From the NCBI GenBank assembly GCA_902790475.1, contig CADASG010000045.1:1-32932 (forward strand): a DNA stretch of 32,932 bases, in the 5' to 3' direction. The position numbers and the translations under genes are program-made. The notes below the pieces were generated by a model. The model had not been told where the DNA came from. It saw only the letters and a list, made by a program, of their open reading frames with translations, and ran no database searches. Below, one piece after another: positions 14,829 through 23,420 of this stretch (positions are counted from its first letter, which is position 1; each line of letters opens with the position of its first letter). The DNA is from an uncultured Ruminococcus sp. GTDB lineage: Bacteria; Bacillota; Clostridia; Oscillospirales; Acutalibacteraceae.

Positions 14829-16890
14829 AGCTAAAATTCAGGAGGCGGGCGGTGTAGAGGACGCAGATCACGCATACGCCGGTGTCGGCGAAAACCGACA
14901 GCCACATGGGGGTGATCCCCAGCGCCGCGAGTACTATTACGGCGACTTTGACCGCGATGGCAAAGGCTATGTTGCTTTTTACGGTTCGTATCGCTTTGCG
15001 CGCAAGGGTGACAGCCGATGGCAAATTTTCAAGCGTGCCCGAGGAAAGCACGACGTCGCTTGCTTCGATCGCCGCTTCGCTGCCCAGTCCCATAGCGGCT
15101 CCGCAGTCGGCTGCGCTGAGAACGGGCGCGTCGTTGATACCGTCGCCGACAAAGCACACGGCGCGGCTTTTCTGCTTCAGCTCGCTTATCACGTTCAGCT
15201 TGTCGGCAGGCATCAGCTCGGCGCGGAACTCGCTGAGAGCAAGCTGCTTTGCGACGGGCGCGGCATTTGATTTGCTGTCGCCTGTGAGCATAACGGTGCG
15301 CTTCACGCCCATAGCGCGGAGCTTTTCGAGCACGGCTTTGGATTCCGCGCGTACCGTATCTCTCACCGCGACCGCGCCGATAATGCTTCCGTCATAGATC
15401 AAAAACACGTTGGCGTTCGGCATATCGGTCGGCACAGGCTGTTTCAAAAACCTTTCTCCTCCGCAGTATATCGGCTTGCCGCGGTAACAAGCCTGAACTC
15501 CCTTGCCGGGGATCTCCCGTAGATCGGTCAGCTCCGCGTCAGAGCTGTTCGATGCGCGGCGTATCGCTTTGGCTACAGGGTGAGAAGAATAGCGCTCGCA
15601 GGCGGCGGTCAGCGATAATATCTGAGCTTCTGTGTAGCCTCCGCGCGCGTACACGCGATCAACGCTCAGCTCACCCGTGGTCAGGGTGCCTGTCTTGTCA
15701 AACGCGAAGGCGTCCGCCTCGGCAAGCGCCTCCAAGTATTTTCCGCCCTTTATGAGCACGCCGCTGCGCGACGCCGAGCCGATACCGGCGTAGTAGGCGA
15801 GAGGTACCGAAATGACTATGGCGCAGGGACATGAAGCTACCAGTACCGCCGCCGCGCGGTATATCCATTCGCCCCAAGAGCCCATACCCGAGAGCGGCGG
15901 TATCACCGCGACAAGTACGGCTATCGCGATCACCACCGGTGTGTAAATCGCCGCAAAACGTGAAATGAGTTTTTCCTTGCGGCCTTTTTGAGCGGCGGCT
16001 TCCTCTACCATGCGGAGTATCCGCGTGGCGGTGCTGTCGCCGAACTCCTTTGTCGTTTTGATTTTCAGCGGCTGTTCGCCGTTGATCGCACCGCTCATGA
16101 CCTCGCTTCCTTCGCTCACGTCCACAGGAACGCTCTCGCCCGTCAGCGCTGCATTGTTGACTGTGGAGCGACTGTCGGTCACCACTCCGTCAAGAGGGAT
16201 ACGCTCGTGCGGCTTCACCACAATAACAGAACCAACAGCTACCGTTTCCGCCGCTGCGGTTTCTTCGTGACCGTTGTGAAGGATCGTCGCGACGTCGGGG
16301 CGGATCTTCGAGAGCTTTTCGATATCTCTGCGCGACGCGTCTACCGCTTTTTCCTCTATAAGCTCGCCGACGGCAAAGAGTACTGCGACCATGGCACCCT
16401 CGACGAATTCTCCCAGCGCGAAGGCGGCGATGACCGCCGCTGTCATCAGCGTGCTTTCGTCGATCCGCAGTTTTAGAACGCTTTTGATACCGCGCCAAAA
16501 CGTTGGGTATCCCGCGAGCAGCGCTGCGGCAGCGGAAAGCACGGAGGATATGAGCTGTGCAGGGTATGTGTTCAGGCTCAGATGAAGTACGAAAGCTGCC
16601 GCCGCGCATACAATTGCGACGATCAGCAGGATCTTTTGAAGCCTGCCGCCCTCGTGAGAGTGGTCGGCTTCCTTCGCGTTGTCGTCAGTTACTCTCACGT
16701 CGTCCTCAATGCTGTCGCAGATCGCCTGTATCTCTCCCAATACGTCGGGTTTATCAGATGTAAAGTTCAGCTTCTTGGTGGCAAAGTTGAAGCTGACGTT
16801 TTGATAACCACTGGTCAGCGCGATTTTTTTCTCGATTTTGCCTGCACAGTTAGCGCAGTTCAGATTTTCAAGCGTAAAAGTGTATTTCAT
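14818..16890 (-). CDS. Zinc/cadmium-exporting P1B-type ATPase
   Basis: This membrane pump expels Zn2+, Cd2+ or Pb2+ at the cost of ATP. Taking the ATG at 16890 gives 690 residues. GGAG lies 8 bases upstream, whereas the in-frame GTG (16899) and ATG (16896) are too close to it. An N-terminal HMA domain has NCANC (Cys12, Cys15). A His/Asp-rich linker is near 77-80, TGES at 250-253, the transport site SCPC with Cys354 and Cys356, the phosphorylated Asp398 in DKTGTLT, SHP at 436-438 and GDGINDAP at 582-589. Asp669 in the last membrane helix (FADTG) is typical of the Zn/Cd subgroup. It is co-transcribed with the ArsR gene just upstream. The final residues and stop lie within a 44-bp repeat. Confidence 0.94.
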   Translation of the reverse strand: MKYTFTLENLNCANCAGKIEKKIALTSGYQNVSFNFATKKLNFTSDKPDVLGEIQAICDSIEDDVRVTDDNAKEADHSHEGGRLQKILLIVAIVCAAAAFVLHLSLNTYPAQLISSVLSAAAALLAGYPTFWRGIKSVLKLRIDESTLMTAAVIAAFALGEFVEGAMVAVLFAVGELIEEKAVDASRRDIEKLSKIRPDVATILHNGHEETAAAETVAVGSVIVVKPHERIPLDGVVTDSRSTVNNAALTGESVPVDVSEGSEVMSGAINGEQPLKIKTTKEFGDSTATRILRMVEEAAAQKGRKEKLISRFAAIYTPVVIAIAVLVAVIPPLSGMGSWGEWIYRAAAVLVASCPCAIVISVPLAYYAGIGSASRSGVLIKGGKYLEALAEADAFAFDKTGTLTTGELSVDRVYARGGYTEAQILSLTAACERYSSHPVAKAIRRASNSSDAELTDLREIPGKGVQACYRGKPIYCGGERFLKQPVPTDMPNANVFLIYDGSIIGAVAVRDTVRAESKAVLEKLRAMGVKRTVMLTGDSKSNAAPVAKQLALSEFRAELMPADKLNVISELKQKSRAVCFVGDGINDAPVLSAADCGAAMGLGSEAAIEASDVVLSSGTLENLPSAVTLARKAIRTVKSNIAFAIAVKVAVIVLAALGITPMWLSVFADTGVCVICVLYTARLLNFSSHT

Positions 16891-16895
16891 AACCA

Positions 16896-17207
16896 TCACT
16901 CCAGCACATGGTCAAGACCCATTTGAATTATTTTTTCAACGTGTTCATCGTCCAGCGCGTAATAAATCTGTTTTCCCTCACGGCGAACGCGCACGAGCTT
17001 GTTCTGTCGCAGCACGCGAAGCTGGTGTGAGATAGTGCTCTGTTCCATGCCCAGCGAGTCGGCTATAGCCGTCACCGACAATTCGCCGTCGAACAGCGCG
17101 TACATAACGCGCAGACGGGTAGAATCGCCGAACACCTTGAAAAGATCGGCAAGCTCAAACAGCACCTCTAAATCGGGAACAACGCTCATAGTCAGTTTTT
17201 CTTCCAT
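16896..17207 (-). CDS. ArsR/SmtB-family zinc-sensing repressor
   Basis: This 103-residue winged-helix repressor should bind its own promoter and release it when zinc (or a like metal) is bound. The recognition region is ADSLGMEQSTISHQLRVLRQNK (about 49-70). The C-terminal helix has Asp87-x-His89, then ten residues, then His100 and Glu103. This is the alpha-5 metal site (DxHx10HxxE/H) of SmtB/CzrA-type zinc sensors. The N-terminal cysteines of the CadC-type cadmium site are absent. Its stop is within a few bases of the start of the zinc-type ATPase. The ligand Glu103 is the very last residue. The promoter upstream overlaps a dyad (17231-17246). Confidence 0.92.
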   Translation of the reverse strand: MEEKLTMSVVPDLEVLFELADLFKVFGDSTRLRVMYALFDGELSVTAIADSLGMEQSTISHQLRVLRQNKLVRVRREGKQIYYALDDEHVEKIIQMGLDHVLE

Positions 17208-17225
17208 TTATATCACCCTTAAATG

Positions 17226-17253
17226 AATATATGAATATGTGTTCATTTGTCAA
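17226..17253 (-). promoter_or_regulatory. Promoter and metal-responsive operator of the repressor-ATPase pair
   Basis: On the minus strand, a perfect -35 TTGACA (17248-17253), 16 bases and a -10 TATATT (17226-17231). The dyad ATGAATATGTGTTCAT (17231-17246) fills the spacer. ATGAA-n6-TTCAT resembles known SmtB/CzrA operators, so bound repressor should block polymerase. Confidence 0.82.
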
Positions 17254-17322
17254 TTTAATCATACCACATCCAAATTTATTTGTCAAGGGTTCGGGGAAAT
17301 TCGATCGACGGAAAAATCACTA

Positions 17323-17351
17323 TTGACTTTTGTCGGGGTTGGTGATATTAT
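17323..17351 (+). promoter_or_regulatory. Promoter of the zinc-ribbon membrane protein
   Basis: TTGACT (17323-17328), 17 bases and TATTAT (17346-17351) lie about 50 bases before the ATG at 17401. Confidence 0.7.
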
Positions 17352-17400
17352 TAAGGCGAAATTGTAGTAGCTTTTATATGACAATCCGGGAGGTACGGTT

Positions 17401-18159
17401 ATGCTTTGCCCTAACTGCGGCACTGACGCGCATGATTACAGTTTTTGTCCTAATTGCGGAATTGATTTGACGGCTTATTCCGCGCCTGTCGCTGAGCCGA
17501 AAAAGAAAGGACATATCCTGACGGCAACGGTAGCTGTCGTTCTTGCTATCCTGCTTCTGTCGGGGATCTGTTTGTCCGTCTTTTCCGCTTTTTTCTACAA
17601 CAAGTCAACCGCCGAGGTTTTCGCGGAGGAAATCAATCGGGATCCTCAGGACGGAAACCAAATCATTTACGGGGGTGCGGATGTATATTCCGACGGAACA
17701 GAGGAATATTTAGACGAATCGGAAAGAAACCGTAAGTTGGGCGAAAAGTATTCCTGCGACTGCGCGGATGTTTCGATAGTCAGCGCTGAGCTTGTAGAAA
17801 GGGATAAGGATACAAGGGAAAACGAGGTGCGCTACGCACTGAATTTTGAGGTCACCAACAAAACCGACGGCGTAATGAACTATTACGACAAGCTCCCCGT
17901 TACGATTTGGGATGAAAACGGCGAGGAATACTTGCTCGATGAAGAAAAATTCTTCCGCTATGCCGGTTCGTCAATTGACGAAGATCATATTTCAATGGAT
18001 AAAGGCGGAACCGGCAGGTTTACCTACTTTTTTAACGCGCCCGTCACCAAGAAGATCGTAGTCGAGGTCGAACTCTACCTTGAAGGCGAGGACGGCGGCT
18101 CCTATTTGGTGCGCACCTGCTATGACGTTCCCCTTCCTCAGCCGACGAAATCTAAATAG
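17401..18159 (+). CDS. Zinc-ribbon membrane-anchored protein of unknown function
   Basis: This 252-residue protein has an N-terminal zinc ribbon with CPNC at 3-6 and CPNC at 16-19. A single hydrophobic membrane segment follows at about 39-66. The remainder is an acidic domain of about 180 residues, probably outside the cell. This domain has beta-type segments such as VRYALNFEVTNKTDG and KIVVEVELYLEG, reminiscent of DUF4352-like immunoglobulin-style domains on Firmicutes zinc-ribbon proteins, though I cannot confirm the family. Start: ATG behind GGGAGG. It has its own promoter and a clean terminator, so it is a single-gene unit. No enzyme motif is visible and the role is unknown. Confidence 0.85.
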   Translation: MLCPNCGTDAHDYSFCPNCGIDLTAYSAPVAEPKKKGHILTATVAVVLAILLLSGICLSVFSAFFYNKSTAEVFAEEINRDPQDGNQIIYGGADVYSDGTEEYLDESERNRKLGEKYSCDCADVSIVSAELVERDKDTRENEVRYALNFEVTNKTDGVMNYYDKLPVTIWDENGEEYLLDEEKFFRYAGSSIDEDHISMDKGGTGRFTYFFNAPVTKKIVVEVELYLEGEDGGSYLVRTCYDVPLPQPTKSK

Positions 18160-18204
18160 TATTATCAATTAAAAAATTGAATAAGAAGCAGCTCTTCCTA
18201 AAAC

Positions 18205-18233
18205 AAAAAAGCCGACCGCGAGGTCGGTTTTTT
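18205..18233 (+). terminator. Terminator behind the zinc-ribbon protein
   Basis: AAAAAA, then the stem CCGACC (18212-18217), loop GCGA, GGTCGG (18222-18227) and TTTTTT. The A-run lets it work on the minus strand too. Confidence 0.88.
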
Positions 18234-18252
18234 CATATTTGGTGTCGTCGGT

Positions 18253-18684
18253 ATGCGCGGAGGAATATCCTATGGCAGTGAGCCGCGGCTTCCTGTCAGG
18301 GGGATTTCTCGGCTATTCGCTGCGCGAATTCGGCTTGCATTGCAAGCCCTTTGTGCTGCATTTTTCCCGAACGTCCGCTTTTTCCTACCGGATTCCAACG
18401 TTAGGCTATATCGAATAACGCTGAACGTAAGGATAACCACCTGCCGTGTAAATCCTCCGTCGCGCCTTTAGGGCGCGACACCTCCTGTTACAAAGGAGGC
18501 TTTGGTGCGACGACAAAGGTTGTGTTCCTGTCTGCATGTTGATAGGAGCAGAACGTTGTACTTAACTGCGCAGTTTAGAAAAAACAATGAGCATTTCTCG
18601 CGTAACGGCGACATTACCTTTCATGCCGCCCCATAGTCCGCGAGCTGACAACGGCGGCACGCCGACCGCTCGAAATGACATATG
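18253..18684. repeat. Nested intergenic repeat mosaic (families 1, 2, 3)
   Basis: The outer parts are family 1: 18253-18334 resembles the element body, with TCCTGTCAGG and GATTTCTCGGCTATTCGCTG, and 18666-18682 is its right end CGCTCGAAATGACA. Inside lies the left piece of family 2 (GGCTTGCATTGCAAGCCC, 18332-18349). Inside that is a family-3 block of about 310 bp (18352-18665), closely similar to 23981-24284. This reads as successive insertion of one repeat into another. No gene is supported here. Confidence 0.75.
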
Positions 18685-18804
18685 AATGAACCAAGCCGAC
18701 CTGTCTGCCCGACTCCATATTATCCTCGTTTTGCAAATAACAAATGATGGAAGAAAGCATTTTCCTGAAAATCCGGATTTTGTGAAACTTTCATTTCAAT
18801 ATCA

Positions 18805-20220
18805 TCACACATTATCTGTTAAGGCAATACCGCATAATTCAGGTGTGCGGATTGCGCAGTAAGATTTTTCGTCAGGTTGTACAAATAAATTGAGGTAAGG
18901 CTGTCGCCTTGCAATTGTGCGGTGTTGCCTTAAATCCAACGTTTCGTTTAGAAGCGAAATTGCCGGTTCTATTCTTTCGATAACTTCCTGTTCATCTAAG
19001 GAGGTTTCTATAATGACAGAGGTATTCTCGGACGTAAAGATTTTTCGTGCGGTTTCAGAAAGCTCTTGCAGAGTGATACTTTTATATTTTTCCATGCATC
19101 GCTTTGGTTCAGAAGCAACCGCTCCGTCAAGTGCAAAATCAGAGAATATATAATCGTCACTTAAAAACTGAGTATCGTCATAGTCCTTCAAGAAGTTGTC
19201 GGTATAAAAAACGATGTTATGCTCATACCATTCGTTTTCAATCTTTTGTTTCAGCATATTCAGAGTTTCTTCCAAAATCACAGCGCTTCTTTTCAAATCT
19301 GCGTTTTCTATCGAATAGCGAATATTGATTCTGTGGAAGCCGTAAAAGGAATAAATATCGCAATACACCTCATCGGTCAGCGCAGTCTGCTCACTGAAAC
19401 GGTCATTCAGCAGTGAAGCGTAACCGCTTCCGAGCATACAGGAGAGCAGCCTTGCCGTTTCATAATCGCAGTCACGCGTAACGTCAAAGCAAAAGCAAAT
19501 ATCTGAGGTCGTTCCCTCTGCGTCAAAAACGTTCCAGCGATTATGAATGTTCCTGTCGGCAAAGTGAATCGGCTTAATTATCTTATTCTTTTTTGGTGTT
19601 CCAAATGCAGGGAGTTGTTTAAGTATCGTTGTCGCCACCGCAAAATCATTATCTGTATAAGCTCCGATAATGGTTACAAATGCATTTGCCGGGCAAAAGT
19701 ATGCGCACTTAAAATCATTTATCTGATTCGCTGTCAAGGCAGTCACCGATTCGGCTGTCCCCATATTGGATTCTGCAAAAACAGTGTCCTTATAATATAC
19801 TCGATTCAGCCAGGCTTCATAAGATTCGGTATCATATTTGATCTGATTCAACACGATCGGCTTTTCCAGCTCGATCATATCGGCACTCCAATCGAACTCA
19901 TGCAGAACACGTGTGATAATTTGAAACGCTTTCAAAAAGAAACGCGGAACGACCGTTATTCTGAAAGTCACTCTGTCGTCATATGTAGTACCGCGCATCT
20001 CGCAACCGATTGTATAGGTAGCAGAATACAAATCTTTATATGATAGGTCATCCAACTGCCTGAAAAACAAATGCTCAATTAAATGGGATATACCTGCTGT
20101 TGATTCCGTTTCAAACACGCGACCCGCCCGAAAGCTGACGCTGATCGTTACGCTGTGCAAATAGGACAGTTGTTGGCATACCAAGCGAATCCCGTTGGAT
20201 AATATAGCATCCTCCTTCAT
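18805..20220 (-). CDS. M16-peptidase-like protein, 3' end extended by an in-frame MITE
   Basis: The 471-residue product resembles an M16 (insulinase/processing-peptidase) subunit. The zinc motif HLIEH is at 46-50 (inverted HxxEH) with the catalytic Glu49. The downstream segment usually ending in VVLEEI reads EKPIVLNQI (119-127), so Gln126 stands where the third zinc ligand Glu is expected. Activity is therefore doubtful. Residues 431-467 are translated from a MITE; without it the protein would be 434 residues ending LTDNV. The start ATG follows the accA stop by 11 bases with only a weak GAGAG site; an AAGGAGG motif lies just inside the gene. The gene is AT-richer than accA. Its substrate, and why it sits in a fatty acid operon, are unknown. 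Confidence 0.78.
   Translation of the reverse strand: MKEDAILSNGIRLVCQQLSYLHSVTISVSFRAGRVFETESTAGISHLIEHLFFRQLDDLSYKDLYSATYTIGCEMRGTTYDDRVTFRITVVPRFFLKAFQIITRVLHEFDWSADMIELEKPIVLNQIKYDTESYEAWLNRVYYKDTVFAESNMGTAESVTALTANQINDFKCAYFCPANAFVTIIGAYTDNDFAVATTILKQLPAFGTPKKNKIIKPIHFADRNIHNRWNVFDAEGTTSDICFCFDVTRDCDYETARLLSCMLGSGYASLLNDRFSEQTALTDEVYCDIYSFYGFHRINIRYSIENADLKRSAVILEETLNMLKQKIENEWYEHNIVFYTDNFLKDYDDTQFLSDDYIFSDFALDGAVASEPKRCMEKYKSITLQELSETARKIFTSENTSVIIETSLDEQEVIERIEPAISLLNETLDLRQHRTIARRQPYLNLFVQPDEKSYCAIRTPELCGIALTDNV
18819..18933 (+). mobile_element. Complete MITE inside the M16-like gene
   Basis: The ends TTAAGGCAATACCGCATAAT and AATTGTGCGGTGTTGCCTTAA (18913-18933) are imperfect inverted repeats. 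The unit is 107 bp plus a TTAA at each side, so net insertion is 111 bp (37 codons). The ends match those of the IS5-family element at 13604-14767, which makes that IS or a relative the likely source of transposase. Read on the minus strand, the MITE has no stop codon in the frame of the host gene. Confidence 0.9.
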
Positions 20221-20231
20221 CTAATCAACTC

Positions 20232-21023
20232 TCAACTCATCAAATGCTCTGTGCCGATTTTGCGGAAGCGGTTATAGCGGTTTTCGATCAGGCGGTCTGT
20301 CGGAAGCTCCATGTTTTTTTCAAAGGTGCGGCTGATCAGCAGCTTCAGGCTCTCGAACATGGCGCTGTCCTCCGCTTTCGGCTGGCGGATGATACGCTCG
20401 ATCACTCCGAAGTTGAACAGATCCTGCGCAGTCATTTTCAGCGCTTCCGCCGCATCTGGCGCTTTTGAGCTGTCCTTCCACAGGATAGACGCGCAGCCCT
20501 CGGGAGAGATGACCGAGTAAACGGCGTTTTCGAGCATCCAAACTTCGTCGGCAACCGCCAGAGCCAGTGCGCCGCCGCTGCCGCCTTCGCCGATCAGGAT
20601 AGTCAGCACGGGAGTTTTGAGGGTCATCATTTCCATCAGGTTTTCGGCGATCGCCTGTCCCTGACCGCGCTCCTCCGCGCCGATACCGGGAAACGCTCCG
20701 CTGGTATCGACCAGACAAAGCACGGGACGGTGGAACTTCTCCGCCTGCTTCATCAGGCGAAGCGCCTTGCGGTAGCCCTCGGGGTGCGCCTGACCGAAGT
20801 TGCGGTCCATGCGCTCTCGGGTATTTCTGCCCTTTTCAATGCCGATAACGGTCACGGGCATTTCATAGAGCAGCCCCAAGCCGCCTACTATCGCCCTGTC
20901 GTCGGCAAAGCGCCTGTCGCCGTGCAGCTCAATAAAGTTCTCGCCGAACATGTGCGCTATATAATCTACGGCGGTCAGTTTTTTGCTGTCACGCGCCGCC
21001 ATTACCTTTTCGTAAGCCGTCAT
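20232..21023 (-). CDS. accA: Acetyl-CoA carboxylase carboxyltransferase subunit alpha
   Basis: With AccD, this subunit transfers the carboxyl group from biotin to acetyl-CoA to make malonyl-CoA. The 263-residue crotonase-fold protein has HGDRRFADDRAIVGGLG near 34-50, DTSGAFPGIGAEERGQG at 106-122 and GEGGSGGALALA at 145-156. It is shorter than the E. coli protein because the N-terminal helical part is reduced, as in many Firmicutes. The ATG overlaps the accD stop (ATGA), which indicates coupled translation that suits a fixed subunit ratio. Confidence 0.96.
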   Translation of the reverse strand: MTAYEKVMAARDSKKLTAVDYIAHMFGENFIELHGDRRFADDRAIVGGLGLLYEMPVTVIGIEKGRNTRERMDRNFGQAHPEGYRKALRLMKQAEKFHRPVLCLVDTSGAFPGIGAEERGQGQAIAENLMEMMTLKTPVLTILIGEGGSGGALALAVADEVWMLENAVYSVISPEGCASILWKDSSKAPDAAEALKMTAQDLFNFGVIERIIRQPKAEDSAMFESLKLLISRTFEKNMELPTDRLIENRYNRFRKIGTEHLMS

Positions 21024-21901
21024 GATCTTGTCACCGCGTCCTTTGCTTCAATTGGCTTGCAGCCGTGCAGTCTGAGCAGCTTTGCCACGGTCGGTTTGAG
21101 CACGTGGCGGCTGACGACCGCGTCGATAAATCCCTTTTGCATAACAAAGCCTGCCGTCTGAAAATCCTTCGGCAGTTTTTGGCGCATGGTTTGTTCAATG
21201 ACCCTCGGACCTGCGAACGCCACGAGGCAGTCGGGCTCGGCTAAGATTATGTCGCCCTCCATTGCAAATGACGCAGTCACTCCGCCGGTGGTCGGGTCGG
21301 TGAGCACGGTGATGTACAGCAGTCCTGCGTCGCTGTGACGCTTGACTGCGCCGGAGGTTTTCGCCATCTGCATCAGCGATAAGATGCCCTCCTGCATTCT
21401 TGCGCCGCCGGAAACCGTACACACCACTATCGGCAGACGGTTTTCGGTCGCGAATTCAAAAGCGCGGGTGATTTTTTCGCCTGTCGCGGTACCCATGCTT
21501 CCCATCATAAATTCGGCGTTCATCACGCAAAGCACCGTTGGGATACGCTCAATGGTACACTCGCCGCAGATAACGCTTTCGACGCCGTTTTGTCTTGCCT
21601 TTTCCAGCTTTTTATCGTAGCCCGGGAAGTCGAGGATGTTACTGCCCTTCAGAGTTGCGTCGTGTTCCCTGAAGCTGCCGGAGTCGGCGAGCAGCGCCAA
21701 CCGCTGCTTGGCGTTGATCCTGAAATGGTGCGAACAGCCCGTGCAAACATGCAGGTTCTCCTCCAAATCGGTGGTGAGCAGCATCGCTCCGCATTTGGGG
21801 CACTTAGTCCACAGGTCGTCAGGGACAAATGGCACGTTGTTTTGCTTATCCGAGGTGGATTCCAAATCGTTTTTGGGTTTTACAAATGAGAAAAAATCCA
21901 T
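21020..21901 (-). CDS. accD: Acetyl-CoA carboxylase carboxyltransferase subunit beta
   Basis: This is the partner of AccA in the carboxyltransferase. The 293-residue protein has the N-terminal four-cysteine zinc ribbon (Cys34, Cys37, Cys53, Cys56) and a crotonase-fold domain with VVCTVSGGARMQEG and TDPTTGGVTASFA. The ATG follows CGGAGT. It sits 28 bases behind accC and overlaps accA by four bases. Confidence 0.96.
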   Translation of the reverse strand: MDFFSFVKPKNDLESTSDKQNNVPFVPDDLWTKCPKCGAMLLTTDLEENLHVCTGCSHHFRINAKQRLALLADSGSFREHDATLKGSNILDFPGYDKKLEKARQNGVESVICGECTIERIPTVLCVMNAEFMMGSMGTATGEKITRAFEFATENRLPIVVCTVSGGARMQEGILSLMQMAKTSGAVKRHSDAGLLYITVLTDPTTGGVTASFAMEGDIILAEPDCLVAFAGPRVIEQTMRQKLPKDFQTAGFVMQKGFIDAVVSRHVLKPTVAKLLRLHGCKPIEAKDAVTRS

Positions 21902-21929
21902 AATTTACTCCGAGCGAAAGGGTATTGAC

Positions 21930-23282
21930 TTACTTGTATTTGCGTATTTTTTCAAAATTTTCCATAAAGTCGGTGGTGTACTCGCCGCTTACAAAACGGT
22001 CGTCCGACAAGATCTCCGCCAAAAGGTCGCGGTTGATGTCGATGCCGTCTATAGTCAGCTCGGACAGCGCCATCTTCATTTTGCGTATAGCTTCGGCTCT
22101 GCTTCTTGCCTGAACGATCAGCTTGCCGATCATGCTGTCGTAATACGGCGGCACCACATAGTCCTGATAAATGGCTGTGTCGAACCTCACGAACGAGCCG
22201 CCGGGAGTATGAAGCCGCCTGATCCTTCCGCAGCTCGGGCGGAATCCCTTATCGGGATTTTCGGCATTGATGCGGCACTCTATGACGTTGCCGTGGGTAA
22301 ATATGCTGTCCTGTGTGCGGCTGAGCCTTGCGCCTGCGGCAATGCGTATCTGCCACTGAACGATGTCAAGTCCCGTCACCATTTCGGTAACGCCGTGCTC
22401 TACCTGCAAACGGGTGTTCATTTCCATAAAATAAAAGTTGTTCTGTTTGTCCAGCAAAAATTCCACGGTACCGGCGTTGACGTAGCCGACTGCCTTAGCC
22501 GCCTTGACTGCGGCTATCATCATCTGCTTTCTGGTTTTTTCGTCAAGCGCGGGGCTGGGGCTTTCCTCGATCATTTTTTGATTCTTGCGCTGAACGGAGC
22601 ACTCGCGCTCGCCCAGACAGATGATATTGTCATATTTATCGCAAAGCAGCTGCATTTCAATGTGCTTTACGGGGAAGATGAATTTTTCCAGATAGCACGC
22701 GCCGTCGCCGAAGGCTGCCTTTGCCTCGGAGGAAGCAGCCAAAAACGCTTCCTCAAAGTCCTCTATGTAATCAACTCTGCGGATACCCTTGCCGCCGCCG
22801 CCCGAACGGGCTTTTATCAGCAGCGGAAATCCGATTTCCTTTGCTTTTTCGATCGCTTCAACCACGTTTTCCACAATATCGCAGCCGGGAGTGACGGGCA
22901 CGCCGGCGTTTCGCATGGTTTTTCTGGCGGCGTCCTTGTCGCCGAGCATGGCGATCATCTCGGAAGTCGGACCGATAAAGTTGATATTGCACTGCTCGCA
23001 AAGCGAAACGAATTTGGCGTTTTCACTGAGCAGTCCGTAGCCCGGGTGGATCGCCTGCGCTCCGCTCTCCACCGCCACAGTCAAAATGGCAGGGATATTC
23101 AGATAGCTGTCGGCAACACGGCTGCCGCCCACGCAGTAGCTTTCGTCGGCAAGCTGGACATGCATAGCGTCTTTGTCCGCCTCGGAATAAACCGCAACGG
23201 TGGAAATGCCCATCTCGCGGCAGGCGCGGATGATCCGCACCGCGATCTCACCTCTGTTAGCAACAAGAATCTTAGAAAACAT
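21930..23282 (-). CDS. accC: Biotin carboxylase subunit of acetyl-CoA carboxylase
   Basis: This enzyme carboxylates the biotin carried by AccB using ATP and bicarbonate. The 450-residue protein has the ATP-grasp fold: the Gly-rich loop ARSGGGGKGIR at 158-168, EKFI near 199-202, GERECSVQRKNQKMIEE at 224-240 and MNTRLQVEH at 288-296. The ATG follows TGAGGT. A 1.16-kb repeat block separates it from fabZ, so accCDA may be a separate transcription unit, although I found no convincing promoter in the 117-bp tandem repeat directly upstream. Confidence 0.96.
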   Translation of the reverse strand: MFSKILVANRGEIAVRIIRACREMGISTVAVYSEADKDAMHVQLADESYCVGGSRVADSYLNIPAILTVAVESGAQAIHPGYGLLSENAKFVSLCEQCNINFIGPTSEMIAMLGDKDAARKTMRNAGVPVTPGCDIVENVVEAIEKAKEIGFPLLIKARSGGGGKGIRRVDYIEDFEEAFLAASSEAKAAFGDGACYLEKFIFPVKHIEMQLLCDKYDNIICLGERECSVQRKNQKMIEESPSPALDEKTRKQMMIAAVKAAKAVGYVNAGTVEFLLDKQNNFYFMEMNTRLQVEHGVTEMVTGLDIVQWQIRIAAGARLSRTQDSIFTHGNVIECRINAENPDKGFRPSCGRIRRLHTPGGSFVRFDTAIYQDYVVPPYYDSMIGKLIVQARSRAEAIRKMKMALSELTIDGIDINRDLLAEILSDDRFVSGEYTTDFMENFEKIRKYK

Positions 23283-23303
23283 TTTTTACCTCATTTTTTA
23301 GCT

Positions 23304-23347
23304 CGCGTACTTTGTGTCGGATGTATATTTTAGGTCGGTGTTTCGCG
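23304..23347 (-). repeat. 44-bp REP-like element, copy 4 (diverged)
   Basis: It keeps the CGCG ends, CGCGTACTT at the left and GGTCGGTGTTTCGCG at the right, and the exact 44-bp length. The AACGTCGG core has changed to TGTGTCGG. It lies within the first unit of the 117-bp tandem duplication. Confidence 0.65.
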
Positions 23348-23420
23348 GGAAAGGATGTGCTTAATGAGAAGCCTTCCTATACTCACAACAACGTCTATTT
23401 TTAGTTCGCGTTTTTTAGTT

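Noticed and set aside
21636-23333. A 565-codon open frame opposite accC and accD
   Set aside because: It spans two well-supported genes in reverse and has no family likeness; long antisense frames arise from the codon use here.
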